Part shown: piece after piece, positions 53,562 through 53,590 of the stretch
Layout of the letters: the number at the start of each line of letters is the position of its first letter
How positions within the stretch are numbered: position 1 is the first letter of the stretch
Made by a program: the position numbers and the translations under genes
The notes under the pieces: generated by a model
Databases searched by the model: none
The model's input: the letters and a program-made list of their open reading frames with translations, nothing else
What the model was told of the DNA's origin: nothing
Source: Solirubrobacterales bacterium
GTDB lineage: Bacteria > Actinomycetota > Thermoleophilia > Solirubrobacterales > Solirubrobacteraceae
Assembly: GCA_019244745.1 (NCBI GenBank)
Contig: JAFASF010000255.1
Location: 1 to 53,590, forward strand
DNA length: 53,590 nt
Direction of reading: 5' to 3'

Positions 53562-53590
53562 GGGTTCCGATCCGAACCTGAGGCCGTGCT

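Noticed and set aside
1-53590. tRNA/rRNA genes, transposases, integrases or prophage genes
   Set aside because: None recognised by reading; tRNAscan/Infernal would be needed to exclude small RNAs formally.

Overview
High-GC window with a coding style like an actinobacterium (possibly Thermoleophilia/Solirubrobacterales-like; this is inferred, not tested). It is densely packed, and I saw no rRNA, tRNA, CRISPR array or transposase. Left part (1-20 kb): spermidine-synthase-like protein, rhodanese, P450, an aminotransferase/GT-C/GT2 cassette, class II amidotransferase plus methyltransferase, acyl-CoA ligase, LolA-like protein, ABC transporter, two-component system, and a redox operon (Pro/Ser-rich membrane protein, ApbE, ferric-reductase-like cytochrome, NuoF-like SLBB protein, 3Fe-4S-type ferredoxin). 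Middle (20-27 kb): surface-protein locus with a large DUF11 protein, an L,D-transpeptidase, and a thioester-domain adhesin carrying five ~103-aa DUF5979-like repeats. Right part (29-50 kb): a large C1/serine-cycle-like island with pabB/C fusion, folD, glyA, phosphoribulokinase, CbbR-like LysR, serine-glyoxylate-type aminotransferase, malyl-CoA-lyase-type CoA ester lyase, a stand-alone PEP-carboxylase-like fragment, a second LysR, soxDAGB, fhs, fchA, an unlisted 50-aa ORF, a hydroxypyruvate-reductase-type dehydrogenase, and GntR and IclR regulators. The most unusual observations are: (1) a 175-aa orphan internal PEPC segment that has lost catalytic motifs and sits 2 bp after the malyl-CoA lyase; (2) recurrent 'N-terminal echo' mini-ORFs (ferredoxin, fhs, more weakly the ABC ATPase), where a partial duplication of a gene's 5' end makes a short ORF whose stop overlaps the real start as ATGA/GTGA; (3) a ferredoxin gene in pieces, with a 5' relic, an intact copy, and a 3' relic 2.8 kb away on the far side of the DUF11 gene; (4) a thioester adhesin ending exactly at VPVTG with no membrane anchor.
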